64,000 bases of DNA from Fuscibacter oryzae. Its GTDB lineage: Bacteria; Pseudomonadota; Alphaproteobacteria; Rhodobacterales; Rhodobacteraceae. Shown in pieces: positions 44,920 to 54,046 of this stretch (the first letter of the stretch is position 1; the number at the start of each line of letters is the position of its first letter). Position numbers and translations under genes: made by a program. The notes beneath the pieces are model-generated. The model did not search any database and was not told the origin of the DNA. It was given only the letters and a program-made list of their open reading frames with translations. The stretch is taken from positions 1-64,000 of the forward strand of contig NZ_JAESVP010000007.1 of NCBI RefSeq assembly GCF_016765795.1. The letters are read 5' to 3'.

Positions 44920-46881
44920 TCAGACCCTGTTCATGCGGTTGGCGATCAGGTCTTCGACCACCGAAGGATCGGCCAGCGTCGAGGTGTCGCCCAGGGCACC
45001 AAAGTCATTCTCGGCGATCTTGCGCAGGATGCGGCGCATGATCTTGCCCGAACGGGTTTTCGGCAGGCCGGGGGCCCATTGGATCAGATCGGGCTTGGCG
45101 ATGGGGCCGATTTCGGTGCGGACCCAAGCCTCCAGTTCTTTGCGCAGGGCGTCGGTCGGCTCTTCGCCCTTCATCAGGGTGACATAGGCATAGATGCCCT
45201 GGCCCTTGATGTCGTGCGGATAACCCACCACCGCGCTTTCGGCGACCTTGGGATGCGCGACCAGCGCGGATTCCACCTCTGCCGTGCCCATCCGGTGGCC
45301 CGAGACGTTGATCACGTCATCAACGCGACCCGTGATCCAGTAATAGCCGTCCGCATCGCGGCGGCAGCCGTCGCCCGTGAAATAGTAACCCTTGTATTGC
45401 TGGAAATAGGTTTCCTGAAACCGCTCATGGTCGCCCCAGACGGTGCGCATCTGGCCGGGCCAGCTATCGGCGATGCACAGAACGCCTTCGGTTTCGGTCT
45501 CTTCCATTACCGCCGCTGAAGCGGCATCCAGCACCACGGGCTTCACACCAAAAAACGGCTTGGTGGCCGAACCGGGCTTGGTCGGGATCGCGCCGGGCAG
45601 GGGTGTCAGCATGTGGCCGCCGGTTTCGGTCTGCCAGAAGGTATCGACGATCGGGCATTTCCCTTTGCCGACATGGGTGTTGTACCAGTTCCACGCCTCG
45701 GGGTTGATCGGCTCGCCGACCGATCCCAGCAGCTTCAGGCTGGAAAGGTCGTGCTTTTCCACCCATTCCGGCCCCAGCCCCATCAGGCTGCGAATGGCGG
45801 TCGGGGCGGTGTAGAACTGCGTCACCTTGTGCTTGGCGATCACTTCCCAGAACCGGCCCGCATCGGGGAAGGTCGGCACGCCTTCGAACATGATCGTGGT
45901 CGCGCCATTGGCCAAGGGACCATAGACGATATAGCTGTGGCCAGTGACCCAGCCGACATCGGCGGTACACCAGAATACATCGCCGTCATGGTAATCGAAG
46001 GTGATCTGGTGGGTCATCGCGGCATAGACCAGATAGCCGCCCGAGGTATGCACCACCCCCTTCGGCTTGCCGGTGGAACCCGAGGTGTAAAGGATAAACA
46101 GCGGGTCTTCGGCGCCAACTTCTGTATAGGCGCAATAGGGTTTGGCATCGGCCATTGCCGCGGTCAGGTCAATGTCGCGGCCATCGACCCAGGTGGTCTG
46201 ATCGCCGGTGTGCTTGACCACCAGACATTTCACCTTGTCGCTGCAGTGCAGAAGGGCGGCATCGGTGTTGGCCTTCAGCGCCGTCTTCTTGCCGCCGCGC
46301 GGGGCGAAATCGGCTGTGATCACCACCTGCGCCTCGGAATCGTTGATCCGGTTGGCCAAGGCATCAGGGGAAAAGCCGCCGAACACGATGGAATGGATCG
46401 CCCCGATCCGGGCGCAGGCCAGCATGGCATAGGCCGCTTCCGGGATCATCGGCAGATACAGAACAACCCGGTCGCCCTTTTTCACGCCCTGTGCCTTCAG
46501 CACATTGGCCATGCGGCAGGTCTGCTCCAGCAATTCGCGATAGGTGATGTGGCGGGCCGGAGTTTTGGGATCATCGGGTTCCCAGATGATCGCGGTCTGG
46601 TCGGCGCGGGTGATCATATGGCGGTCGATGCAGTTGGCAGACACGTTCAGCGTGCCATCCTCGAACCATTTGATGTCAACTTCGCCAAAGTTGAAATTGG
46701 TGTTCTTGACTTTGGTATAGGGCTTGATCCAGTCGATCCGCTGGCCTTCACGGCCCCAGAAGGCATCGGGTGTCTCGACCGAGTCCTTGTACATCACCGC
46801 ATAGCGCGCGCCATCAACATGGGCGTTTTCGGCAAACTCTGGTGATGGCGGGTAAACACCGAAAACGGAACCGTCTGACAT
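44920..46881 (-). CDS. acs: Acetyl-coenzyme A synthetase
   Basis: 653 residues, full length. ANL-family motifs: [20 protein letters not shown] (P-loop-like A3), the WWQTETGG-type loop [33 protein letters not shown] (A7/A8) and the acetylation-site lysine in [14 protein letters not shown]. It activates acetate with ATP and CoA. The AMP product is consumed by the adk gene directly downstream. Upstream lies a strongly AT-rich promoter region. Confidence 0.96.
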   Translation of the reverse strand: MSDGSVFGVYPPSPEFAENAHVDGARYAVMYKDSVETPDAFWGREGQRIDWIKPYTKVKNTNFNFGEVDIKWFEDGTLNVSANCIDRHMITRADQTAIIWEPDDPKTPARHITYRELLEQTCRMANVLKAQGVKKGDRVVLYLPMIPEAAYAMLACARIGAIHSIVFGGFSPDALANRINDSEAQVVITADFAPRGGKKTALKANTDAALLHCSDKVKCLVVKHTGDQTTWVDGRDIDLTAAMADAKPYCAYTEVGAEDPLFILYTSGSTGKPKGVVHTSGGYLVYAAMTHQITFDYHDGDVFWCTADVGWVTGHSYIVYGPLANGATTIMFEGVPTFPDAGRFWEVIAKHKVTQFYTAPTAIRSLMGLGPEWVEKHDLSSLKLLGSVGEPINPEAWNWYNTHVGKGKCPIVDTFWQTETGGHMLTPLPGAIPTKPGSATKPFFGVKPVVLDAASAAVMEETETEGVLCIADSWPGQMRTVWGDHERFQETYFQQYKGYYFTGDGCRRDADGYYWITGRVDDVINVSGHRMGTAEVESALVAHPKVAESAVVGYPHDIKGQGIYAYVTLMKGEEPTDALRKELEAWVRTEIGPIAKPDLIQWAPGLPKTRSGKIMRRILRKIAENDFGALGDTSTLADPSVVEDLIANRMNRV

Positions 46882-47336
46882 GCAATCCTCCCTGAATTCT
46901 TCGGCCCCCGCTCCCCCGGAAACCGGAATCGTGGCACCAAACAGGCAAGGCCGCGATCTTGCCGCCAGTAAGCGAAGGGGGGGTGGCCCTGTCCAGAGGT
47001 TTCTTTGTCAATTCGTTTACAAACCGATTTTTTTCTGAAAAGTAATTATCGATTTTCAGTTAAGATATTGAAATATATGTTATGTGTAAAACACATTCCC
47101 GTGTGACGTGCGTGAGGTCTTTCGGTCTTTACACCTGTAAATCCAGATGCCCTTTCCGTAGGGGCAGATAGGTGCGCCTCTTGCCTGATGATGCCGGATT
47201 GGCACAGTTTCGGGCAGATTGTGGCGTCTTTGCCTCTTTTGCCATGTTTTGGCCCCAATTCCCCCGCTAGGCTGAGATTGAGCAGAAACGATCGGACCCA
47301 GGCAAAGACCAGGGCCGACATCAGACAGGCAGATCC
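46882..47336. promoter_or_regulatory. acs-RTX divergent region with three palindromes
   Basis: 455 bp without a supported gene. The stretch 47005-47095 is about 30% GC in an otherwise GC-rich window. It has the perfect inverted repeats CTGAAAA-N11-TTTTCAG (47035-47059) and ATGTGT-AAA-ACACAT (47082-47096), followed by TTTACA-CC-TGTAAA (47128-47141). These are candidate regulator sites for the RTX gene and/or acs. The 146-codon minus-strand frame over 47046-47486 is antisense to the RTX start and is rejected. Confidence 0.55.
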
Positions 47337-50300
47337 GTGGCGACCATCAATGGGACCAGCGGCAATGACTCGCTGACGTCTGGCAGTGCGGCGGATACGC
47401 TGAACGGCCTTGCGGGCGATGACAGCCTTTATGGCGGCGGCGGGGCCGACCGGCTGAATGGCGGCGACGGCAACGACCTGCTGCAAGGCGGGGCGGGGAT
47501 TGATACGCTTGATGGCGGCGCGGGTATCGATACCGCCGATTATTCGACCTCTACGGCTGCGGTAAACGTCACTGTCAATGGCGTGATCGGCATTGGCGGC
47601 GATGCAACCGGTGACAGCCTGACCGGAATCGAGAACCTGCTCGGCTCGATCTACAATGACACGCTGACCGGCGACGGCGGCGATAACGAGCTGTGGGGCG
47701 GCACCGGCAATGACAGCCTGACCGGCAATGCCGGGGCAGATACCCTGTGGGGCGGCGCGGGCGTTGATCGGCTATATGGTGGCAATGACAACGATGTTCT
47801 GATCGGCGGCACGGGTGCAGACAGCCTGTTCGGCGGATCGGGCACCGATACGGCGGATTATAGCGATGCCACATCGGGCGTCGCGGCCAGCCTTACCTCT
47901 GGCACCGGCACGGTGGGCGATGCCTCTGGCGACACGTTCAGCCAGATTGAGAACCTGACCGGCTCTGCCTTTAATGACACGCTGACTGGCGATGCCAACG
48001 CCAACCTGCTGACAGGCGGCGGCGGAAGCGACTCGCTGGTTGGTGGGGCCGGAGCCGATACGTTGGACGGCGGCGATGGCAACGACACGCTGTCGGGCGG
48101 TGCCGGATCGGACCTGCTGTATGGCGGTGACGGGTTCGACATTCTTGACTATTCCACCTCGACATCCGGGGTTTCGGTCAATCTGGCGACAGGCACCGTC
48201 AGCTCTGGCGATGCGGCGGGCGATACGATCCTGGGGTTCGAGGGGATCATCGGCTCTGGCAGCCAAGACACGCTGATCGGGGACAGTGCTGCAAACGCGC
48301 TTTATGGCGGCGCGGGCAATGACTCGTTCGTGGGCGGCGGTGGGGCGGACAGTTTCTATGGCGGGACCGGCAACGATACGGTTGATTTCAGCGCCGAGAC
48401 CGCTGCCGTTACGGTTGACCTGACCGCAGGCACCACAGGCGGGGCGGCGGCCAATGATGTGCTGTCGGCGGTCGAGGCGCTGGTCGGCTCCAATTATGAC
48501 GACAGCCTGACCGGCGACGCCAACGCCAACACCCTGACGGGCGGTGCAGGCAATGACACGCTGTCAGGTGCCGCGGGGGCCGATAGCCTTTATGGCGGCG
48601 ACGGTGATGACCGGCTGACCGGCGGCAGCGGGGCAGACCTGCTGTCGGGCGGCGCGGGCACCGACTGGGCGCTTTACACCGGATCGACCGCTGGCGTGAA
48701 CGTCACGCTGGGGGGGGGCGGGTCGGGTGGGGATGCGGCAGGCGATACGCTGACCGGGATCGAGAACCTGGAAGGCTCTGCCTTCAACGACACGCTGACC
48801 GGCGACGCGGGCAACAACTATATCATTGGCGGCGCGGGCCGCGATTCCATCACCTCTGGTGCGGGCGACGACACGCTTCAGGGCGGCGCGGGCGCGGATA
48901 CGCTGACCGGCGGCGAGGGGATGGATTTTCTCGACTATTCAACCTCTTCAGCAGCAGTATCTGTCAACCTCGCGACCAACACCGCCTCTGGTGGCGATGC
49001 GACGGGCGATGTGTTGCAGGGCGTCGATGGCATCATCGGGTCGGCTTTTGATGACACGCTGATCGGCTTTGATAATCAGGGGTTGGTGGGCGACGTTTAC
49101 ACCAACATCTTCTACGGCGGCGCTGGCAACGACTCGATGGATCTCGGCGGTGGCAACGACATCGCCTATGGCGGGGCCGACAACGACACCATTCTGGCCG
49201 GAAGCGGAGATGACTATGCGACCGGTGATCAGGGCAACGACCAGATTTTCGGCGGCGACGGCAACGATACCGCAAGCGGCGGTACAGGTAATGACACGCT
49301 GGATGGTGGCCTTGGCAATGACAGCCTGTCGGGAGACGAGGGCAACGACAGCCTGTTGGGTGGCGACGGGAATGACAGCCTGTCGGGCGGTACTGGGGAC
49401 GATTCCCTTTACGGCGGTACCGGGAACGATCTGGCCTATGGTGGTGACGGCAACGACCAGCTTTTCGGCGGCACGGGCAATGACTCGTTGGATGGTGGCC
49501 TTGGCAATGACAGCCTGTCGGGAGACGAGGGCAACGACAGCCTGTTGGGTGGCGATGGGAATGACAGCCTGTCGGGCGGTACGGGGGACGATTCCCTTTA
49601 CGGCGGTACCGGGAACGATCTGGCCTATGGTGGAGATGGCAACGACCAGCTTTTCGGCGGCGATGGCAACGATACCGCAAGCGGCGGGATCGGCAATGAC
49701 TTGCTTGATGGCGGCCTTGGCAATGACAGCCTGTCGGGCGATGAGGGCAATGACAGCCTGTTGGGCGGTACGGGGGACGATTCCCTTTACGGTGGTGCCG
49801 GCAACGATCTGACCTATGGCGGTGACGGCAACGACCAGCTTTTCGGCGGCGACGGCGATGACACAGCCACTGGCGGGATCGGCAACGACACGCTGGATGG
49901 TGGCCTTGGCAACGACAGTCTGTCGGGAGACGAGGGCAACGACAGCCTGTCAGGCGGTGACGGCAATGACAGTCTGTCGGGCGGAACCGGCGATGACACG
50001 CTGTCTGGCGGCGCGGGCAATGACAACGCCTCGGGTGGTGACGGCAACGACCTTATCTATGGCGGTGACGGCAACGATACGGCCACCGGCGGGATCGGCA
50101 ATGACTCGCTGTTTGGTGGCGCTGGCAATGACAGTCTGTCGGGCGACGAGGGCGACGACAGCCTTGATGGTGGGCAGGGAAATGACAACCTGTCGGGCGG
50201 CGTTGGCAATGACTCGCTTTTTGGCGGCGCCGGCAATGACCAGCTTTACGGCGGCGATGGCAACGATGTCCTGTCGGGTGGCGACGGGTTTGACTATATT

Positions 50301-51131
50301 AATGGTGGCATCGGCAATGATACTGTCTCGGGCAGTATCAACGATACGATTGACGGCGGCGGCGGTATCGACATTCTCGACCTGCGCGGTCAGGTCAATT
50401 ATCACATCGTCCGTGATCCGCTGAACCCGCTGAATGGTGTTGTCAACTATTACGACACGCTGGGCAACCTGATCGGCAACCTGTCCTTCAGCAATATCGA
50501 GGGGATCGTCACCTGCTTTACCCCCGGCACGCTGATTGACACCGCTTATGGCTTGCGCGCCATAGAACGGCTGCGTGTCGGTGATCTGGTGCATACCCGC
50601 GACGGCGGTTTGCAACCCATCCGCTGGATCGGGCGCAAGGAATTGTCGGGCGCAGAGTTGCGCGGCAACCCGGCGCTTCAGCCGGTGCTGATCCGCAAGA
50701 ATGCGCTTGGCCCGAACCTGCCCGACCGCGACATGATGGTATCGCGTCAACACCGCATGCTGATCGAGGGGCCGCGCGTCGGCCTGATGTTCGAAGAAGA
50801 CGAGGTTTTCGTCCGCGCCCTGCATCTTGCGGGTCTGCCGGGCGTGCTGCCCGCGATGGTTGCTGATGTGACCTATATCCACCTGATGTTCGACCGGCAT
50901 GAGGTGATCCTGGCCGACAACGCCTGGAGCGAGAGCTTCCAGCCCGGAGAGCGGGCGATCGGCGGGCTGGAGGATGAGGCGGCGGAAGAGCTGTTCGCGG
51001 TGTTCGGCCAGATGCCACAGGATATCAAGCTGGATCGTTACCGCGATGCCCGTCTGACCCTGAAGGCGCATGAGGCGCGGGCGCTGCTGATGGTGCCTGC
51101 CGTCGCGCCGGGCCGGATTGCCGCCGCCTGA
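47337..51131 (+). CDS. RTX calcium-binding repeat protein with C-terminal Hint domain
   Basis: 1264 residues from a GTG (47337). Residues 3 to about 1020 are RTX nonapeptide repeats of GGxGxDxLxGG type, in blocks interrupted by beta-rich stretches such as VNVTVNGVIGIGGDATGDSL. These fold as calcium-dependent beta-rolls outside the cell. From Cys1060 (VTCFTPGTLIDTAYGLRAIE) to about 1240 it is a Hint_2 autoprocessing domain with RVGDLVHTRDGG and the His block SRQHRMLIEG. Hint domains cleave the chain before their first Cys. RTX proteins leave by type I secretion, but no secretion genes are in the window. A 189-bp internal duplication is almost identical. Confidence 0.9.
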   Translation: MATINGTSGNDSLTSGSAADTLNGLAGDDSLYGGGGADRLNGGDGNDLLQGGAGIDTLDGGAGIDTADYSTSTAAVNVTVNGVIGIGGDATGDSLTGIENLLGSIYNDTLTGDGGDNELWGGTGNDSLTGNAGADTLWGGAGVDRLYGGNDNDVLIGGTGADSLFGGSGTDTADYSDATSGVAASLTSGTGTVGDASGDTFSQIENLTGSAFNDTLTGDANANLLTGGGGSDSLVGGAGADTLDGGDGNDTLSGGAGSDLLYGGDGFDILDYSTSTSGVSVNLATGTVSSGDAAGDTILGFEGIIGSGSQDTLIGDSAANALYGGAGNDSFVGGGGADSFYGGTGNDTVDFSAETAAVTVDLTAGTTGGAAANDVLSAVEALVGSNYDDSLTGDANANTLTGGAGNDTLSGAAGADSLYGGDGDDRLTGGSGADLLSGGAGTDWALYTGSTAGVNVTLGGGGSGGDAAGDTLTGIENLEGSAFNDTLTGDAGNNYIIGGAGRDSITSGAGDDTLQGGAGADTLTGGEGMDFLDYSTSSAAVSVNLATNTASGGDATGDVLQGVDGIIGSAFDDTLIGFDNQGLVGDVYTNIFYGGAGNDSMDLGGGNDIAYGGADNDTILAGSGDDYATGDQGNDQIFGGDGNDTASGGTGNDTLDGGLGNDSLSGDEGNDSLLGGDGNDSLSGGTGDDSLYGGTGNDLAYGGDGNDQLFGGTGNDSLDGGLGNDSLSGDEGNDSLLGGDGNDSLSGGTGDDSLYGGTGNDLAYGGDGNDQLFGGDGNDTASGGIGNDLLDGGLGNDSLSGDEGNDSLLGGTGDDSLYGGAGNDLTYGGDGNDQLFGGDGDDTATGGIGNDTLDGGLGNDSLSGDEGNDSLSGGDGNDSLSGGTGDDTLSGGAGNDNASGGDGNDLIYGGDGNDTATGGIGNDSLFGGAGNDSLSGDEGDDSLDGGQGNDNLSGGVGNDSLFGGAGNDQLYGGDGNDVLSGGDGFDYINGGIGNDTVSGSINDTIDGGGGIDILDLRGQVNYHIVRDPLNPLNGVVNYYDTLGNLIGNLSFSNIEGIVTCFTPGTLIDTAYGLRAIERLRVGDLVHTRDGGLQPIRWIGRKELSGAELRGNPALQPVLIRKNALGPNLPDRDMMVSRQHRMLIEGPRVGLMFEEDEVFVRALHLAGLPGVLPAMVADVTYIHLMFDRHEVILADNAWSESFQPGERAIGGLEDEAAEELFAVFGQMPQDIKLDRYRDARLTLKAHEARALLMVPAVAPGRIAAA
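49301..49678 (+). repeat. Near-identical 189-bp tandem duplication in the RTX gene
   Basis: Two units, 49301-49489 and 49490-49678, each encode 63 residues of RTX repeats and differ at only a few bases. More diverged copies of the same unit follow at about 49706 and 49888. The near identity at DNA level points to recent unequal crossover or strand slippage and predicts length variation between strains. Confidence 0.8.
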
Positions 51132-51215
51132 CAGGCGGCTGAAAACGGCGGGCTGAAAACGGGTAACGCCCCCCGCCCCGCAAAACCGGGAAGGAGGGCG
51201 CGTTTGGTCCAGCGC

Positions 51216-51833
51216 TTATGCGGCGCGGGCTGCCATGCTTGCCATGTCTTGTTCCTTCACCCGCTGCACCGAGGCGCGGGACTGGCACCGCGCCACCCAG
51301 TCGCGGATCAGCGGATCATCGGGCATCGACGGCGGGAAGAACGCATAGGGCGTGTGGCACAGCACGTCGGCGGCCGAAAACTCTTCCCCCAAAAGCCAGG
51401 GCCCCTTGGCCAGCGCGGTGTGCAGCCGTGCATTGATTTCAGCAACACCGCGCAGGCTGGACCATACGGCAGGCACCTCGGCCTTGGACCAGTCGAGGAT
51501 CAGCACAGGCTCCATCACGCTGCCATACCAGGCCAGCCAGGTGAGCAACGCGCCGCGCTGTGCATCGCCGGGGCGGGGGGCAAGGCCGGTCTGGGGAAAC
51601 AGCTCCAGCAGATAAAGCATGATGGCGCCGCGCTCGGTAATGACGGTGCCATCATGCACAAGGCAGGGCACCTTGCCTTCGGGATGGGGGTTGGCCGGAT
51701 CGCGGGCGCCGGAACCGTCCTGACGAACGATATCGGTGATCTGCACGGTGATCTTGTCGGCGATGCCCATCTCTTCGATCAAAAGCATGATCGCCGAAGA
51801 CCGGCTTTGCGGGGCGTGGAACAGGGTCAGCAT
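51216..51833 (-). CDS. Glutathione S-transferase family protein
   Basis: 205 residues from ATG 51831-51833 with AAGGAGA upstream. The N-terminal thioredoxin-like domain starts MLTLFHAPQSRSSAIMLLIE with the Ser pair that activates glutathione, and GKVPCLVHDGTVITERGAI contains the cis-Pro and the glutathione-gamma-Glu contact. The C-terminal helical domain includes LGEEFSAADVL. The substrate is unknown. It is divergent from a WYL-family regulator with a 70-bp spacer, which suggests the regulator controls it. Confidence 0.88.
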   Translation of the reverse strand: MLTLFHAPQSRSSAIMLLIEEMGIADKITVQITDIVRQDGSGARDPANPHPEGKVPCLVHDGTVITERGAIMLYLLELFPQTGLAPRPGDAQRGALLTWLAWYGSVMEPVLILDWSKAEVPAVWSSLRGVAEINARLHTALAKGPWLLGEEFSAADVLCHTPYAFFPPSMPDDPLIRDWVARCQSRASVQRVKEQDMASMAARAA

Positions 51834-51903
51834 CTGTCTCTCCTTGCGTTGCTGCATGGGGGGACTATGCTGCATGGCTCCTGACAGTTTCCGGCAGTAT
51901 CCC

Positions 51904-52599
51904 ATGGCCCGCGCCGACCGATTGTTTCGCCTGCTGACTGCGCTGCGGATGTTGCCGCAGCCGGTGACTGCGCAAAGGCTGGCCGAAGAAACCGGTGTCA
52001 GCCCGCGCACCCTTTACCGCGACATTGACGCGTTGCGCGCCGGGGGCGCGCTGATCGATGGCGCGGCGGGCGTGGGCTATACCCTGACCGAAGACCCGGC
52101 CCTGCCGCCGCAGATGTTCACACGGCTGGAGGTCGAGGCGCTGGTTCTGGGGCTGGCAGAGGTGCGTCAGGCCGGGGATGCCGCTATGGCCAAGGCGGCC
52201 GATGCGGCCATGGCCAAGATCATCGCCACCCTGCCCGAACGGGTGCAGCGGCAGGCCATCCATGCCGTCAGCCGGACCTACCGGCTGAACCGCCGTCCGC
52301 CCGCGCCTGAACATCTGGCCGTGGTCCGGCAGGCGTGCTGGGACGAAGAAGTTTTGCAGATGCACTATACCGACAAAGGCGGAGAGGTAACGCAGCGCGA
52401 GATCTGGCCCCTGTCAATCGTCTGGTTCGACCGGGCGTTGATGGTGCTGGCCTGGTGCTGCCTGCGCCAGGACTTTCGCCGGTTCCACCTGGATCAGATG
52501 GCCGGTGTGGTGGCGACGGGCGCGCATTTCCGCCCCCGCCGGGTGCCTTTGCTGCGCGAGTTCATCGCGCGGATCAAGGATCAGGCGGCGACAGGATAG
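51904..52599 (+). CDS. YafY-type transcriptional regulator (HTH_11 plus WYL domain)
   Basis: 231 residues from ATG 51904. The winged helix-turn-helix is MARADRLFRLLTALRMLPQP to GVSPRTLYRDIDALRAGGA. The WYL-like domain from about residue 130 includes LQMHYTDKGGEVTQREIWPL and RRFHLDQMAGV. It probably senses a small ligand and controls the divergent GST gene (inference from position). An ATG 30 bp upstream is in frame but is not the usual family start. Confidence 0.88.
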   Translation: MARADRLFRLLTALRMLPQPVTAQRLAEETGVSPRTLYRDIDALRAGGALIDGAAGVGYTLTEDPALPPQMFTRLEVEALVLGLAEVRQAGDAAMAKAADAAMAKIIATLPERVQRQAIHAVSRTYRLNRRPPAPEHLAVVRQACWDEEVLQMHYTDKGGEVTQREIWPLSIVWFDRALMVLAWCCLRQDFRRFHLDQMAGVVATGAHFRPRRVPLLREFIARIKDQAATG

Positions 52600-52709
52600 C
52601 CAGTCAAGTGCTGGGTTCCGGTCGAGATCGTCACCCGCCCATCGTCAAGCCGCTGCACCAGCAGCCCCTGCGCCAGTATCCGCCCCGCGATCCTGATGGT
52701 CTTCAACAT
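52581..52709 (-). CDS. Possible 42-residue small protein
   Basis: ATG at 52707-52709, stop at 52581-52583. The product begins MLKTIRIAGRILAQGLLVQR and ends HLTGYPVAA; it is basic with one amphipathic or hydrophobic N-terminal stretch. The ribosome site is weak (GGGAAAG). It overlaps the end of the WYL gene by 19 bp. It lies in a 212-bp spacer upstream of the convergent end of phnM. No family recognised; it may be non-coding. Confidence 0.25.
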   Translation of the reverse strand: MLKTIRIAGRILAQGLLVQRLDDGRVTISTGTQHLTGYPVAA

Positions 52710-52811
52710 CGTCTTTCCCTTTCCGCATATGACCTTGCCAAGTCATTAACCCGCTGGAAAGGCCTGTGTTTCAAGCAGAAAACGGCTAAGAGTTTCTTTA
52801 ATTGCAAAAGG

Positions 52812-53951
52812 TTACGCGACGCGACGGCCCGCGACCCATGTGCCGCGCGGCAGCCCGGTTCCCCCGATGCGCGCCACCCGCAACAGGTCGGCCCGCATTC
52901 CCGGCGCAATCACACCCCGGTCGTACAGATGCGCGGCGCGGGCGGGGGCAGAGGTGACGGTGGCAACCCCGCGCGGAACGTCGCCCCACAGATCGCCCAG
53001 CATCAACCCCGCCAGCAACAGGGCAGAGGGCACATAGTCCGACGACACGATGTCCAAAAGCCCCTCTTCCGCCAGCGTCTTGGCCGCCACATTGCCCGAA
53101 TGCGACCCGCCCCGGATCAGGTTGGGCGCCCCCATCATCACCGCAATGCCGTGGGAATGGCAGGCCCGCGCCGCCTCGACCGTCGTTGGAAACTCGGCAA
53201 AGCTGGCGCCATGGCGGGCCGAAGCGCCGACATGGCCTGCGGTAGTATCATCATGGCTGGCCAGCACCGCGCCATAGCGCCGCGCCTCGGCCACGGCGGT
53301 GTCTTCATGCGCGCTGCCCATCTGGGCCGACAGGGCCTTTTGACTGGCGACATGATCGTCAAACTCGGCATCGGAAAAGCCGTGTTTGCCGCAGATGTAA
53401 TGCTTTAGCTGCGTCAGGTCGCGGAACTGGCGCTGGCCGGGGGTGTGGTCCATCAGGCTGACGATGCCCACACCATCCGCCGGGCCGAACTTGGCCATTT
53501 CGGCGATCAGGGTTTCGGAACAGATCTCGGCACGCAGGTGCAGCAGATGGTTGATCTTCAACGCCCCCGCTGCGCGCAGGCCGATGATCTCATCCGCCAG
53601 TGCCCGCGCGTATTCGCCATAGTTCGATTTGGTGCGCGACACGACCGAGCCCACGCGCAGCGCGTCAAACACCGTGGTGATGCCGCAACCGGCAAGCTCG
53701 GCGTCATGGGCGACGATGGCGGGGGCATGGGGCCAGCCGACCTTGGGCCTTGGCTCGATATGGCGTTCCAGGTTGTCGGTATGTAGCTCGATCAGACCAG
53801 GCATCAGCAGGTCGCCGCCCAAATCCTCGGCCCCGGTCGGAACATGGGCGCCGGGGGCAATCTCGGCGATCAGCCCGTCACGGATCACAAGGCTTCCGGT
53901 GATGACATCATCGGTCAGAACAAGGCGGGCATTGGCAAGGATCGTGGTCAT
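52812..53951 (-). CDS. phnM: Alpha-D-ribose 1-methylphosphonate 5-triphosphate diphosphatase
   Basis: 379 residues from ATG 53949-53951. Amidohydrolase-type metal motif LIELHTDNLERH (H57, D59), MDHTPGQRQF, LASHDDTTAGHV and MMGAPNLIRGGSHSGN, all as in classical PhnM. It removes pyrophosphate from the triphosphate intermediate of the C-P lyase pathway. It is divergent from the DUF1045 gene, with a palindrome between them. A second, divergent PhnM lies at 62355-63536. Confidence 0.93.
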   Translation of the reverse strand: MTTILANARLVLTDDVITGSLVIRDGLIAEIAPGAHVPTGAEDLGGDLLMPGLIELHTDNLERHIEPRPKVGWPHAPAIVAHDAELAGCGITTVFDALRVGSVVSRTKSNYGEYARALADEIIGLRAAGALKINHLLHLRAEICSETLIAEMAKFGPADGVGIVSLMDHTPGQRQFRDLTQLKHYICGKHGFSDAEFDDHVASQKALSAQMGSAHEDTAVAEARRYGAVLASHDDTTAGHVGASARHGASFAEFPTTVEAARACHSHGIAVMMGAPNLIRGGSHSGNVAAKTLAEEGLLDIVSSDYVPSALLLAGLMLGDLWGDVPRGVATVTSAPARAAHLYDRGVIAPGMRADLLRVARIGGTGLPRGTWVAGRRVA

Positions 53952-54007
53952 TTGGGCCTTCAAAGGATTGCGGCACGGGGCCGGAACAGGTCAGATGCGC
54001 CCGAACC

Positions 54008-54025
54008 GTCACACCCGTGTGACAG
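54008..54025. promoter_or_regulatory. Palindrome between phnM and DUF1045, possible phosphate-control site
   Basis: GTCACAC-CC-GTGTGAC (54008-54023) is a perfect 7-bp inverted repeat in the 95-bp divergent spacer. The 9-mer GTGTGACAG (54017-54025) recurs at 61281-61289 in the phnF-phnG spacer. It resembles TGTCA-type Pho box halves, but the spacing of a full Pho box is not seen. Confidence 0.4.
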
Positions 54026-54046
54026 GGCGGATATAGGGGCAGGGGC

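Noticed and set aside
47046-47486. A 146-codon minus-strand frame upstream of the RTX gene
   Set aside because: Half of it is antisense to RTX repeats and the rest crosses AT-rich promoter sequence with palindromes; it lacks a ribosome site.
49100-50340. Regular short repeats suggesting a CRISPR array
   Set aside because: The periodicity is the 27-base codon pattern of RTX nonapeptides within one open frame; there are no unique spacers and no cas genes.
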